Of a DNA stretch of 8,177 bases, positions 1-6,975 are shown piece by piece. The notes beneath the pieces were generated by a model. That model did not search any database. It saw only the letters and a list, made by a program, of their open reading frames with translations, and was not told the DNA's origin. Source of the DNA: an uncultured Verrucomicrobiota bacterium (lineage in GTDB: Bacteria > Verrucomicrobiota > Verrucomicrobiia > Limisphaerales > UBA1096). The stretch spans positions 1 to 8,177 of the forward strand of contig CAJXAU010000057.1 of NCBI GenBank assembly GCA_913050205.1, given 5' to 3'. Each line of letters starts with the position of its first letter. Position 1 is the first letter of the stretch. Made by a program: the position numbers and the translations under genes.

Positions 1-250
1 TGTTGTTCTTGCTGTTGTTCTTCCTCGTTTCCGGATTGTTGCTGGTTCTGCTGCTGCTCTTTTTGTTCCTCGTCACCAGACTGCTGTTGTTGCTCTTTTT
101 GCTCCTCATCACCGGACTGCTGCTGCTGTTGTTGTTGCTGCTGCTCGTCGGAATTCTCCTCGTTTTGCTGCTGCTGTTGGTCGTCTTTTTGCTCTTCGTC
201 CTCGTTTTTTTCGCCGTCCTGATTTTGTTGCTGTTGTTGCTGTTGGTTGA
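1..250 (-). repeat. Glutamine-rich low-complexity coding tract with imperfect tandem repeats
   Basis: On the minus strand this codes for runs of Gln mixed with Glu, Asp, Asn and Ser. Two adjacent units are clear: plus-strand 48-80 (33 bp, read as SGDEEQKEQQQ) and 81-116 (36 bp, read as SGDEEQKEQQQQ). A related SGNEEEQQQEQ lies at about 3-38, and a more diverged SDEQQQQQQQQQ at 117-152. CAG and CAA codons are mixed, so the DNA is an impure trinucleotide repeat. BatC-like proteins often end in charged or Gln-rich tails. The repeat runs off the window edge, so its full length is unknown. Confidence 0.
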
Positions 251-1748
251 GTTGCTCAAGTCGTTTCTTGACGATCTCGGAGTTGAACAGCGCATCCTCA
301 TCCTCAAACGCGTTCTCGAGTTGTTGACTCAGGTTGTTTGCCCCTTCGAATTGTTTTAATGCGCCGGTCCATTGTTTGATTTTGTCGTCCGGGTTTTGCG
401 TTTCCTCGCCGAGGCGGAAAAGCGAGTTGCCAAGGTTGTAAAAGGCTCGTTGCTGCAGCGGTAGCGGGGCTTCAGGGAAGTTCAGCGTTTTACGGAAGTT
501 TTCCTCTGCACGACCAAAGTCACCTGCCTTGTATGCGGCGGTGCCGGCGTTGTAGTGCAGTCGCGCCTTGATTGGGGAGTCGTCTCCTGCCTCGGCTAGC
601 AGTTGCTCATATGTCTCCAATGCACTGGAGTAGTTGCCGCTGTCCATCTGCCTTCGCGCCTCAGCTGGGTTTGCGTGGACTTGCGGTACGGCGAAAAGAA
701 GGAGCAGTGCGGCAGCAGCAGCGGTTGGGCCGTTTCGTTTTCGGCCGGTTCGGCGAATTTCTGGCAGTAGAATCTCGATGAGTAACAGCAGGATGGCGAG
801 GCCAAGCGGCCATTGGAACCGTTCTATAAACCGTTTGGTTCGCTGGTTTTCCACTCTGCCGGGAGTCAACTCGGCGAGGCCGGATGCGTAGAGTCTTTCA
901 ATCGTGTCCGCCCCCTGCATAGGCAGATAAAATGCGCCGGTGTCGGTGGAAAGTTGGCGGAGTAGCGATTCATTGAGCCGCGACTTGACCACATTGCCAG
1001 CGTCGTCCTTGAGGAAGTCGAGCTTGCCGGTTTGCGGGTTGCGTATCTGGATCAATTCGCCCTCGGGCGAACCCAGCCCAATGGTGAACACTTTCATTCC
1101 AATGCCTTTTGCTTTTTGGATCGCCGCAGCGATGCCTTCTTCATGGTCTTCCCCATCGGTCATCAGCACGAGAACCTTGTGATTGTCTTCTTCCTTTTCA
1201 AAAGTGCGGATGGCTTCGTTCACTGCCTCGCCCAATGCAGTTCCGCCTTGCGGGATGATGCCGGTGCTGAGTGAGTTGACGCTCTGAACGAAGGCGTTGC
1301 GGTCGATAGTCAGTGGACACTGCAAAAAGGCGGTGCCAGAGAAGGCGATTAGACCAAGCCGGTCGCGCTTGGCCAAGTGCATCAGGTCGAGCACAGCGAG
1401 CTTGGCTCGCTCGATCCGGTTGGGGCTTTGGTCTGTGGCCAGCATGCTGCGGGAGGTGTCAACCCCGACGAGAATGTCGAGGCTGCGTATCTCAGTCTCC
1501 TGCCAGTCATGCCCCAGCTTGGGCCGGGCCAGCGCCAGCATGAGCAGTGTGGTGACGAGCAGCAAGATGCCGAGCTTGGCCAAGCGGCGGTTCTGAGAGA
1601 GGCCAAGCGTCAGTTGGCCGGCCAACTTGGAATGGATGAACTGCGTCAACAAACGTGCTCGCCGCCGCCATGACCACCAGAAAAACAACCCAAGCAGCGG
1701 CACGATCAATGCCGTCAACCATAGGAGTTGTAAGTTTTCGAAGTGCAC
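1..1748 (-). CDS. BatB-type VWA membrane protein fused to TPR region and Gln-rich tail (C-terminus cut by window edge)
   Basis: This frame is open from a GTG at 1748 to the window edge: 582 residues without a stop. Residues 1-25 form a first membrane segment followed by a WRRRAR positive patch, and about 58-75 form a second. The VWA domain spans about 88-300, with the MIDAS motif DTSRS at 97-101, a GGT turn at 168-170 and TDGED at 197-201, so metal binding looks intact. The stretches QCPLTIDR and IIPQGGTALGEA are typical of BatB rather than BatA. A third membrane segment lies at about 313-329. A second signal-like segment follows (RRTGRKRN, Ala/Leu core, VHA at 357-359), then TPR-like helices at about 360-470 resembling BatC. 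The tail from about 495 is Gln/Glu/Asn-rich. Bat proteins are linked to envelope integrity, stress tolerance and aerotolerance; the exact role here is unknown. GTG is the start because an in-frame TAG lies shortly upstream and a good ribosome site precedes it. The gene diverges from alaS, so it leads its own transcript; no other bat or moxR gene is in view. Confidence 0.
   Translation of the reverse strand, partial: MHFENLQLLWLTALIVPLLGLFFWWSWRRRARLLTQFIHSKLAGQLTLGLSQNRRLAKLGILLLVTTLLMLALARPKLGHDWQETEIRSLDILVGVDTSRSMLATDQSPNRIERAKLAVLDLMHLAKRDRLGLIAFSGTAFLQCPLTIDRNAFVQSVNSLSTGIIPQGGTALGEAVNEAIRTFEKEEDNHKVLVLMTDGEDHEEGIAAAIQKAKGIGMKVFTIGLGSPEGELIQIRNPQTGKLDFLKDDAGNVVKSRLNESLLRQLSTDTGAFYLPMQGADTIERLYASGLAELTPGRVENQRTKRFIERFQWPLGLAILLLLIEILLPEIRRTGRKRNGPTAAAAALLLLFAVPQVHANPAEARRQMDSGNYSSALETYEQLLAEAGDDSPIKARLHYNAGTAAYKAGDFGRAEENFRKTLNFPEAPLPLQQRAFYNLGNSLFRLGEETQNPDDKIKQWTGALKQFEGANNLSQQLENAFEDEDALFNSEIVKKRLEQLNQQQQQQQNQDGEKNEDEEQKDDQQQQQNEENSDEQQQQQQQQQSGDEEQKEQQQQSGDEEQKEQQQNQQQSGNEEEQQQEQ
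1365..1380. repeat. Interspersed palindrome copy, CTTGGCCAAG core
   Basis: The perfect 10-bp core is at 1368-1377, flanked by GCG and TGC. It lies in the VWA coding region and is read on the minus strand as TTG GCC AAG CGC (Leu-Ala-Lys-Arg, residues 125-128). Confidence 0.
1571..1630. repeat. Cluster of interspersed palindrome copies and variants
   Basis: A perfect 12-bp palindrome GCTTGGCCAAGC lies at 1574-1585. A half copy (GGCCAAGCG) follows at 1601-1609. A 16-bp perfect palindrome, AGTTGGCCGGCCAACT, lies at 1612-1627; it has the same TTGGCC/GGCCAA arms with GGCC doubled at the centre. All lie in the loop between the first two membrane segments of the VWA protein. The first copy is again read as Leu-Ala-Lys. 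Confidence 0.
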
Positions 1749-1753
1749 GCGGT

Positions 1754-1762
1754 CTCCCTTCC
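1754..1762 (-). promoter_or_regulatory. Ribosome binding site of the VWA-TPR gene
   Basis: Read on the minus strand this is GGAAGGGAG, ending 5 nt before the GTG at 1748. It is the clearest Shine-Dalgarno sequence in the window and supports choosing the GTG start. An in-frame TAG a short distance upstream rules out a much longer N-terminus. Confidence 0.
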
Positions 1763-1819
1763 AAATTGCGCGGGAATTCTAACGAAACGCATGGCTCGAG
1801 GGAACGCGAAAAATAACCC

Positions 1820-1835
1820 CCGCTTGGCCAAGCGG
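1820..1835. repeat. Longest perfect form of the interspersed palindrome, CCGCTTGGCCAAGCGG
   Basis: All 16 bases are self-complementary around the centre between 1827 and 1828. It is intergenic, about 72 bp from the GTG of the VWA gene and about 108 bp from the alaS ATG. It could serve as an operator by position alone, but the same core recurs inside genes across the window, so a dedicated operator role is not required. Confidence 0.
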
Positions 1836-1942
1836 CCCGGTGGAGAGACCGTCAGTTAGGCCAATTTGTTCAATTCACCTGTGGTTTGGCTTGCAGCCAT
1901 GCACGTTGACGGTTTTTCTTTCTGCCGCCATTCTGGGCGAAG

Positions 1943-4627
1943 ATGATGACCAGTACCGAGATTAGAAAATCCTTTCTCGATTTTTTTAAGGCCAAGCAGC
2001 ACACGGTCGTGCCGTCTGCGAGTTTGATGCCTGACGCGCCAAACCTTCTTTTCACCAATGCGGGAATGAATCAGTTCGTCCCGATTTTTCTTGGGGAACA
2101 AAATTGCCCGTACTCACCGGGGCGTGCCACCGATACACAGAAGTGCATTCGCGCCGGGGGTAAACATAATGACCTCGAGGATGTCGGGATGGACACGTAC
2201 CATCACACTTTTTTCGAAATGCTCGGCAACTGGTCGTTCGGCGATTATTTCAAAAAGGATGCCATCGAGTGGGCGTGGGAACTGATCACAGAGGTTTGGA
2301 AATTCCCGAAGGAGCGGCTTTACGCCACGGTATACAAGCCGGGCGACGGCGATCCCGGGGAACTGGACCAGGAGGCATACGATTTCTGGAAGGCGATTTT
2401 TGAGAATGCGGGTCTCGACCCGGATGTCCACATTGTCTACGGAAACAAGAAGGACAACTTTTGGATGATGGGGGACACCGGCCCGTGCGGCCCGTGCAGT
2501 GAGTTGCACGTCGACCTCACCGAGGCTGGCGACACAAAGGGCAGCCTCGTAAACATGGATAGCGCGGAGTGCATTGAGATTTGGAACCTCGTTTTCATCC
2601 AGTACAACGCCAACGTCGATGGCACCTTCTCGCCGCTCACCGCCAAGCATGTCGATACCGGGATGGGTTTCGAGCGAGTCACGGCCATCATGCAGACAAC
2701 CGATGGGTTTACCAATTTTAGCCGGACGGTTTCCAACTATGACACGGATGTATTCAGCCCGATTTTTGCCGAACTCGAGAAGCAGAGTGGGTTGCGCTAC
2801 ACATCAACCCTGCCGGGGGCGGAGCCGACTGAGCAGGAGAAAATTGACGTGGCATTTCGTGTGATCGGGGACCATATCCGCACGCTGAGTTTTTCCATCG
2901 CGGATGGCATTATCCCTGGCAACACTGACAGGAACTATGTGCTGCGCCGTATCCTGCGACGGGCGGTGCGTTACGGTCGTACACTCGGTTTTCAGGAACC
3001 GTTTTTTTACAAGCTAGTGGACGTGCTGGTGGAGTCTATGGGGGAAGTGTTCCCGGAGATTAGGCAAAGGCGAGATCTTGTCTCCGACACCATCCGAACC
3101 GAAGAGGAGTCGTTTAACAAAACCCTCGACCGTGGTATCGCCCTATTTAAAGAGGAGGCTGAAAAATTGGGGGATGGGATTGAGTTTTCCGGCGAATTTG
3201 CCTTTAAACTTTACGATACGTACGGATTTCCGTTGGACTTGACTGAGTTGATGGCGCGCGAGGCTGGGTTGAAAGTGGACAAGGTCGGCTTTGAAAAGCT
3301 AATGGGCGAACAGCGGGAACGCGCCCGCGCGGCTCAAAAGAAGGAGGTCATTAGTGTCAGTAATCTTTCGACGGATGTCTGCACGGAGTTCGTCGGTTTT
3401 GATGAAACCACTTCGATGGCAAAGGTGGTCGAGGTAGTGCAGGAGGAGAAGCGTACTTCTGTGGTGCTGGATCGATCGCCATTTTATGCCGAGATGGGTG
3501 GGCAACTGGGCGACACGGGATCGCTCACAATTGATGGACGCGAATGGAAGGTCGTCGACACGCAAAAAGTGGGCGACGCCTTTCTGCACGTGATCAAGGG
3601 CGATGGCGTTCCCGAACAGGGAAGTGAGGTGACGTTGCAAATTAATTCCGCGCGGCGTGCCGCCATTCAGCGCCACCATACCGTCACGCATCTTTTTCAT
3701 TGGGCACTGCACGAGGTGACTTCGCCGGACGCTTCGCAAAAGGGATCCTTCGTTGGCCCGGACAAGTTAACATTCGATTTCAACAGCCAGCCGCTTACGG
3801 CGCAGCAGTTGCAGGACATCGAGCAATTGGTGAACGAGCGCGTCCTCGAGAATGCCAGCGTGAGCTGGACCGAGACGGCGTACAGTGACATTGCCGGGCG
3901 GGATGACGTGCTGCAATTCTTCGGCGACAAATACGGTGACTCGGTTCGTGTGGTGCAGATCGGGGGAGAGGCCAACGCGCTCAATGGTTACTCAATGGAG
4001 TTGTGCGGTGGTACCCACACCCGGGCAACCGGGGAGGTCGGGCTGTTTCGGATCCACTCCGAATCGGCTGTTGCCGCCGGTGTGCGCCGGGTCGAGGCGT
4101 CTGCCGGGTTGGTCTCTGCTGCACAGGCGCGAGTAGATGCTGAGCGTTTGGTGGGCTTGGCCGAGCAACTCAACACACCTGCGCGTGATCTCGAGAAAAA
4201 AATCACCGCATCACTTGAGCAGGTCAAAAAACTGGAGAAGCAAATCAAGGCGATGCAGCAAAGCCAGGCCGCTGGCCAAGCGAAGGAACTTTTATCCAAA
4301 GTGCAGGTCGTCAACGGCGTCAACCTGATCACGGCGAACCTTGGCCAAATGGACGGAAGTCAGGCGCAGATCGTGGTCGATGCAATCAAGGGCAAGTTTG
4401 AGGGTGTGATCGTGGTCGGCACCGGCGGAGGCGGCAGAGTGGGGCTCGTTGCAAATGTGTCCGACAGTCTGACGGATCGTGTGCAGGCCGGCGCGATCAT
4501 CAAGGCCATCGCTCCGACGGTTGGTGGCAAGGGCGGTGGCAAACCTGGCGCGGCACGAGGCGGCGGCAAGGATCCTGCCAAGCTGGATGAAGCGCTTGGC
4601 CAAGTGGCCGGACTGTTACAGGCATAA
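1943..4627 (+). CDS. alaS: Alanyl-tRNA synthetase
   Basis: This cytoplasmic class II enzyme charges tRNA-Ala with alanine using ATP and clears mis-charged Ser/Gly. At 894 residues it is close to the family's usual length of about 875. The catalytic core runs from the N-terminus: NLLFTNAGMNQF, the motif 2 region with RATDTQKCIRAGGKHNDLE and HHTFFEMLGNWSFGDYFKK, and motif 3 GMGFERV at about 240-246. The editing domain has HTVTH at 579-583 and CGGTH at 688-692, which supply the HxxxH and CxxxH zinc ligands. A coiled-coil stretch follows (about 750-790), then a C-Ala domain with the Gly-rich GTGGGGRVGL and GGKGGGKPGAARGGG stretches. No key residue is missing. The start is ATG 1943 or the adjacent ATG 1946; only a weak purine-rich GGGCGAAG precedes them. 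The last codons contain a copy of the interspersed palindrome (4595-4604), read as Leu-Gly-Gln. Confidence 0.
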   Translation: MMTSTEIRKSFLDFFKAKQHTVVPSASLMPDAPNLLFTNAGMNQFVPIFLGEQNCPYSPGRATDTQKCIRAGGKHNDLEDVGMDTYHHTFFEMLGNWSFGDYFKKDAIEWAWELITEVWKFPKERLYATVYKPGDGDPGELDQEAYDFWKAIFENAGLDPDVHIVYGNKKDNFWMMGDTGPCGPCSELHVDLTEAGDTKGSLVNMDSAECIEIWNLVFIQYNANVDGTFSPLTAKHVDTGMGFERVTAIMQTTDGFTNFSRTVSNYDTDVFSPIFAELEKQSGLRYTSTLPGAEPTEQEKIDVAFRVIGDHIRTLSFSIADGIIPGNTDRNYVLRRILRRAVRYGRTLGFQEPFFYKLVDVLVESMGEVFPEIRQRRDLVSDTIRTEEESFNKTLDRGIALFKEEAEKLGDGIEFSGEFAFKLYDTYGFPLDLTELMAREAGLKVDKVGFEKLMGEQRERARAAQKKEVISVSNLSTDVCTEFVGFDETTSMAKVVEVVQEEKRTSVVLDRSPFYAEMGGQLGDTGSLTIDGREWKVVDTQKVGDAFLHVIKGDGVPEQGSEVTLQINSARRAAIQRHHTVTHLFHWALHEVTSPDASQKGSFVGPDKLTFDFNSQPLTAQQLQDIEQLVNERVLENASVSWTETAYSDIAGRDDVLQFFGDKYGDSVRVVQIGGEANALNGYSMELCGGTHTRATGEVGLFRIHSESAVAAGVRRVEASAGLVSAAQARVDAERLVGLAEQLNTPARDLEKKITASLEQVKKLEKQIKAMQQSQAAGQAKELLSKVQVVNGVNLITANLGQMDGSQAQIVVDAIKGKFEGVIVVGTGGGGRVGLVANVSDSLTDRVQAGAIIKAIAPTVGGKGGGKPGAARGGGKDPAKLDEALGQVAGLLQA
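4590..4607. repeat. 18-bp direct repeat, copy 1 (AAGCGCTTGGCCAAGTGG)
   Basis: It sits in the last codons of alaS and contains the palindrome core at 4595-4604. An identical 18-bp copy starts 41 bp downstream, just after the stop codon. The reading frame here is CTT GGC CAA (Leu-Gly-Gln), the only coding copy not read as Leu-Ala-Lys. Confidence 0.
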
Positions 4628-4648
4628 GCCAAGCGCTTGGCCAAGTGG
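4628..4648. repeat. 18-bp direct repeat, copy 2, with overlapping palindromes after the alaS stop
   Basis: AAGCGCTTGGCCAAGTGG recurs at 4631-4648, directly after the TAA. Two palindromes overlap: GCCAAGCGCTTGGC at 4628-4641 and CTTGGCCAAG at 4636-4645. In RNA the first could form a 5-bp stem with a GCGC loop. A T-rich run (TTATTCTTTTCT) begins only after GGAC, so it is at best a weak terminator. Confidence 0.
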
Positions 4649-4752
4649 ACTTATTCTTTTCTGAGATAATTCACAACAACCTTGACGCTGCAGCCTGTTT
4701 GGCTTGAAAGTCTCGGCGTGTCGCTATCGCGACCGACTTAATTTCAATTGGT
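4628..4752. other. Intergenic region between alaS and the secreted-protein gene
   Basis: These 125 bp hold the palindromic repeat at their left end and a T-rich stretch near 4650-4661 that might assist termination. A TTGACG at 4682-4687 could be a -35 box, but the matching -10 position (TTGAAA, 4704-4709) is poor. A small GTCGC/GCGAC inverted repeat lies at 4720-4733. None of these is strong enough to call as a promoter or terminator. Confidence 0.
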
Positions 4753-6975
4753 ATGTTTAATGGAGGTGAATTCACCCGGGGGTTGTTGTTTGTTGCGCTA
4801 TTCACGGGGAATTGCGCGCTGTTTGGGCAGCAGATTGAAACAGTGGTCGTTTCCTTTGACCCGGTTTTGGAAAGTCGCGAGGTGGCGAAAAAACCGGGCA
4901 CGCTTCTTTACGAGAGCGGGAAATTCAATCTCCAAAACAATTACAACACCGTCACCGCTCGCGGCCTAAACTTGGAACTACCGAAGGGGACCAAGGAGGT
5001 CACATGGTCGGTCGAGTTTATCAATCTTGGAGTGGGGCGGGCTGGCTTGTTGCTGTACGACCCACCGACGGTTGGAAAGAGCTACGATGATTTTTGGGAG
5101 AAAACCAAGAATGGATGGGAGCTGAAATCGGTCAAGGAAAACGCGAATTTTGCTTCCCGGTTGGCGGGCGTGCCGGACGACTCGAACGATGAAGTGATTG
5201 TATACGAGAACGCCAAGAAGTCTCTCGGTAAAACGTACCTGTCCGGCCGAGAGGTGGGCGATACGATCGTAATGCATGGGGAGAATAGTCACCTCACGGC
5301 CATACAGTTTGAATATTTTGCGGCGTTGTCCCCGTTTGGCGCAATCCCGCAGGGGCAGTTGCGGATTTATCTCAATGACGGCGAACGAATTTTTCAGGGA
5401 GGGTTGCCCGGTGACCCGCGTGGGGAGTTGAAGTTACAGCCAAGGGGCGCGATCGTTTACGATAATCCTCGCGGCAAAAAAGAGGATGTTCACTTCATCG
5501 AGAGGGAAACCGGGGACACCTTCACGATCGACAGCGAACATCGGATCATAAACACCCTCCAGTTTGAGTACCTTGGGGCGCTAAACCCGTTTGAGGAAAA
5601 TCAAAACGGTATCCTTCGGGTTTATGCCAACGACGGTGACGGAGGCAAGGCGCCGGGATCACTTCTTTTTGAGAGCAAGCCGTTCGCGTTGCAGTCGGGA
5701 TACAACATGGTCACGGCGAGTGATCTCAAAATCGAATTGCCCAAAGGTGTGAACGACGGCACTTGGACGGTTGAGTTTTCCGGATTGGGCAAACTTGGAA
5801 AAGCGGCGTTGCTGTTAAACGACAAACCCAAGACTGGCCACAGTGCGAACTCGTTTTGGACCAGAACCGGCGAGGGAGATGCGGCCAAGTGGCTGGAGGC
5901 CAGTGCCGGAGAAGGCCGGGGAAACTTTGCCGCACGTATTGCGGCACAGGTACCACCCCCTCCAGTGATTTCCACGGATCGACAGGAGTACGTCAGCGGC
6001 GAACCAATTACAGTGACTTTTGCCTACGGCCCGAAGAATGCGAAAGACTGGATTGGTGTTTATCGAACAGACATGATCCCGGGATCGGTTGCGGCGCCAG
6101 ACTGGGCCTACGTCAGCGGCACACGTACTGCAGGCGAAGGCTTGCCGGAGGGCAGTATCACATTTACGACAACGCTGCCCAGCGGCGATTACATTGCACG
6201 TTTTTTCAAGAATGATGGTTTCGAACAGATTGCCCAACATGAGTTTAAGATACTCCCGGCACCGAGTGTGGAGCCGGCGGAATCGGAGTTCGAGGAAGGC
6301 GAAACACTGGTCGTAAACTTTGCCAACGGCCCGGGCAACGCCAAGGATTGGATTGCCATCTACCACCCAGAGACCGATCCATCCAAGCTGCCCAGTTTGG
6401 CGTGGGCCTTTGTCGGGGGGAGTCAAACTGCCGGGGAAGGCTTGGCCAAGGGATCCGTTTCGCTGCCAAACAAACTGGCTGTGGGGCAGTATGTCATTCG
6501 CTATTTCGAAAACGACACCTATAAGCAACTGGCGGAAGCGATGTTCCGGGTCAAGGATACGACTGCCCCGGTAATCACCCTCAAGGGGCAACCTGTGGTC
6601 ACAATCGATGCCGGGACGGAATACGTTGATGCCGGGGCCACGGCGACCGACAAAAATGATGGTGACCTCACCGCATTTATTGAGATCAAAAATCTGGTGG
6701 ATACGAGCAAACCGGGAACCTACGTGATCACTTACAACGTCGCCGACAAGGCGGATAACACTGCGACCGAAGTGACTCGCAAGGTGATTGTGGTCGATGC
6801 TCAGCCGCCAAAATTGAGTATTCAAAGAAACTCGAATGGAACTGTCACGGTGACGTTTGATAGCCGGTTGCAAACCGCGCCATCGGTCGGCGGACCGTGG
6901 CGGACGGTGGATGGAACAGGAAATGTGACCTTGTCCGCCGATCAAGCGAGACAGTTTTTCCGTGCGATTCGATAA
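4753..6975 (+). CDS. Secreted multidomain repeat protein with Ig-like domains (740 aa)
   Basis: An N-terminal signal peptide is visible: MFNGGEFTR, then a hydrophobic core GLLFVALFTGNCALFG, with cleavage likely near QQ at about 25. Two module types recur. Module A (PGTLLYES..., ELPKG, TW[ST]VEF) lies at about 45-140 and 298-400. Module B ([VA]IVY[ED]N, GDT, LQFEY, LR[IV]Y.NDG) lies at about 148-210 and 233-297. Two Ig-like modules with GP.NAKDWI..Y and TAGEGL follow at about 401-500 and 501-602, exactly 300 bp apart. A DUF5011-like domain (APVITLKG, GTYVITYNVADKADN) lies at about 605-682. A C-terminal module ends in QARQFFRAIR. No catalytic site is recognised; binding or surface display is an inference from the domains. 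No PEP-CTERM or LPxTG anchor is seen. The ATG start gives a good signal peptide but lacks a Shine-Dalgarno sequence; GGAGGT inside the gene (4762-4767) is too far from any in-frame start to replace it. Confidence 0.
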   Translation: MFNGGEFTRGLLFVALFTGNCALFGQQIETVVVSFDPVLESREVAKKPGTLLYESGKFNLQNNYNTVTARGLNLELPKGTKEVTWSVEFINLGVGRAGLLLYDPPTVGKSYDDFWEKTKNGWELKSVKENANFASRLAGVPDDSNDEVIVYENAKKSLGKTYLSGREVGDTIVMHGENSHLTAIQFEYFAALSPFGAIPQGQLRIYLNDGERIFQGGLPGDPRGELKLQPRGAIVYDNPRGKKEDVHFIERETGDTFTIDSEHRIINTLQFEYLGALNPFEENQNGILRVYANDGDGGKAPGSLLFESKPFALQSGYNMVTASDLKIELPKGVNDGTWTVEFSGLGKLGKAALLLNDKPKTGHSANSFWTRTGEGDAAKWLEASAGEGRGNFAARIAAQVPPPPVISTDRQEYVSGEPITVTFAYGPKNAKDWIGVYRTDMIPGSVAAPDWAYVSGTRTAGEGLPEGSITFTTTLPSGDYIARFFKNDGFEQIAQHEFKILPAPSVEPAESEFEEGETLVVNFANGPGNAKDWIAIYHPETDPSKLPSLAWAFVGGSQTAGEGLAKGSVSLPNKLAVGQYVIRYFENDTYKQLAEAMFRVKDTTAPVITLKGQPVVTIDAGTEYVDAGATATDKNDGDLTAFIEIKNLVDTSKPGTYVITYNVADKADNTATEVTRKVIVVDAQPPKLSIQRNSNGTVTVTFDSRLQTAPSVGGPWRTVDGTGNVTLSADQARQFFRAIR
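5956..6555 (+). repeat. Tandem duplicated Ig-like module, 300-bp period
   Basis: The two copies, about 5956-6255 and 6256-6555, align without gaps over their conserved landmarks. GGC of GP.NAKDWI is at 6028 and 6328, the TAGEGL region at about 6127 and 6427, and the terminal F-K/R motif near 6244 and 6544. They have diverged in sequence, so the duplication is old. Similar modules occur in bacterial secreted phosphatases and adhesin-like proteins; the ligand is unknown. Confidence 0.
6441..6450. repeat. Interspersed palindrome copy in the second Ig-like module
   Basis: A perfect CTTGGCCAAG, read in frame as Leu-Ala-Lys within EGLAKGS. The paralogous position in the first module, 6141-6150, is CTTGCCGGAG, which differs by three substitutions and no indel. 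Confidence 0.

Larger units (their letters stand above)
1749..1942. other. Divergent intergenic region between the VWA-TPR gene and alaS
   Basis: This 194-bp gap must hold the promoters of both divergent genes. I see no convincing -35/-10 pair for either. The only distinct structure is the 16-bp palindrome at 1820-1835, with a degenerate TTAGGCCAA near 1856-1864. No tRNA-like fold, T-box or open reading frame of interest is apparent. Confidence 0.

Noticed and set aside
3..359. Plus-strand ORF coding for an almost pure Leu/Val/Phe protein, which looks like a membrane protein
   Set aside because: It is the complement of the Gln/Glu-rich coding tract: CTG/TTG/CTC/GTC codons are the reverse of CAG/CAA/GAG/GAC. 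The minus-strand frame continues into a recognisable VWA-TPR protein.
1906..1934. TTGACG at 1906-1911 with CATTCT 17 bp later, as an alaS promoter giving a nearly leaderless mRNA
   Set aside because: The -10 matches the consensus at only three of six positions and transcription would start almost at the ATG. It is not strong enough to call.
2114..2650. Minus-strand ORF of 178 codons inside alaS
   Set aside because: It lies entirely opposite the highly conserved catalytic core of alaS and has no recognisable motif.
4628..4661. Rho-independent terminator after alaS
   Set aside because: The stem is only 5 bp with a GCGC loop, and the T-rich run is displaced and interrupted. The structure is explained by the palindrome found throughout the window.
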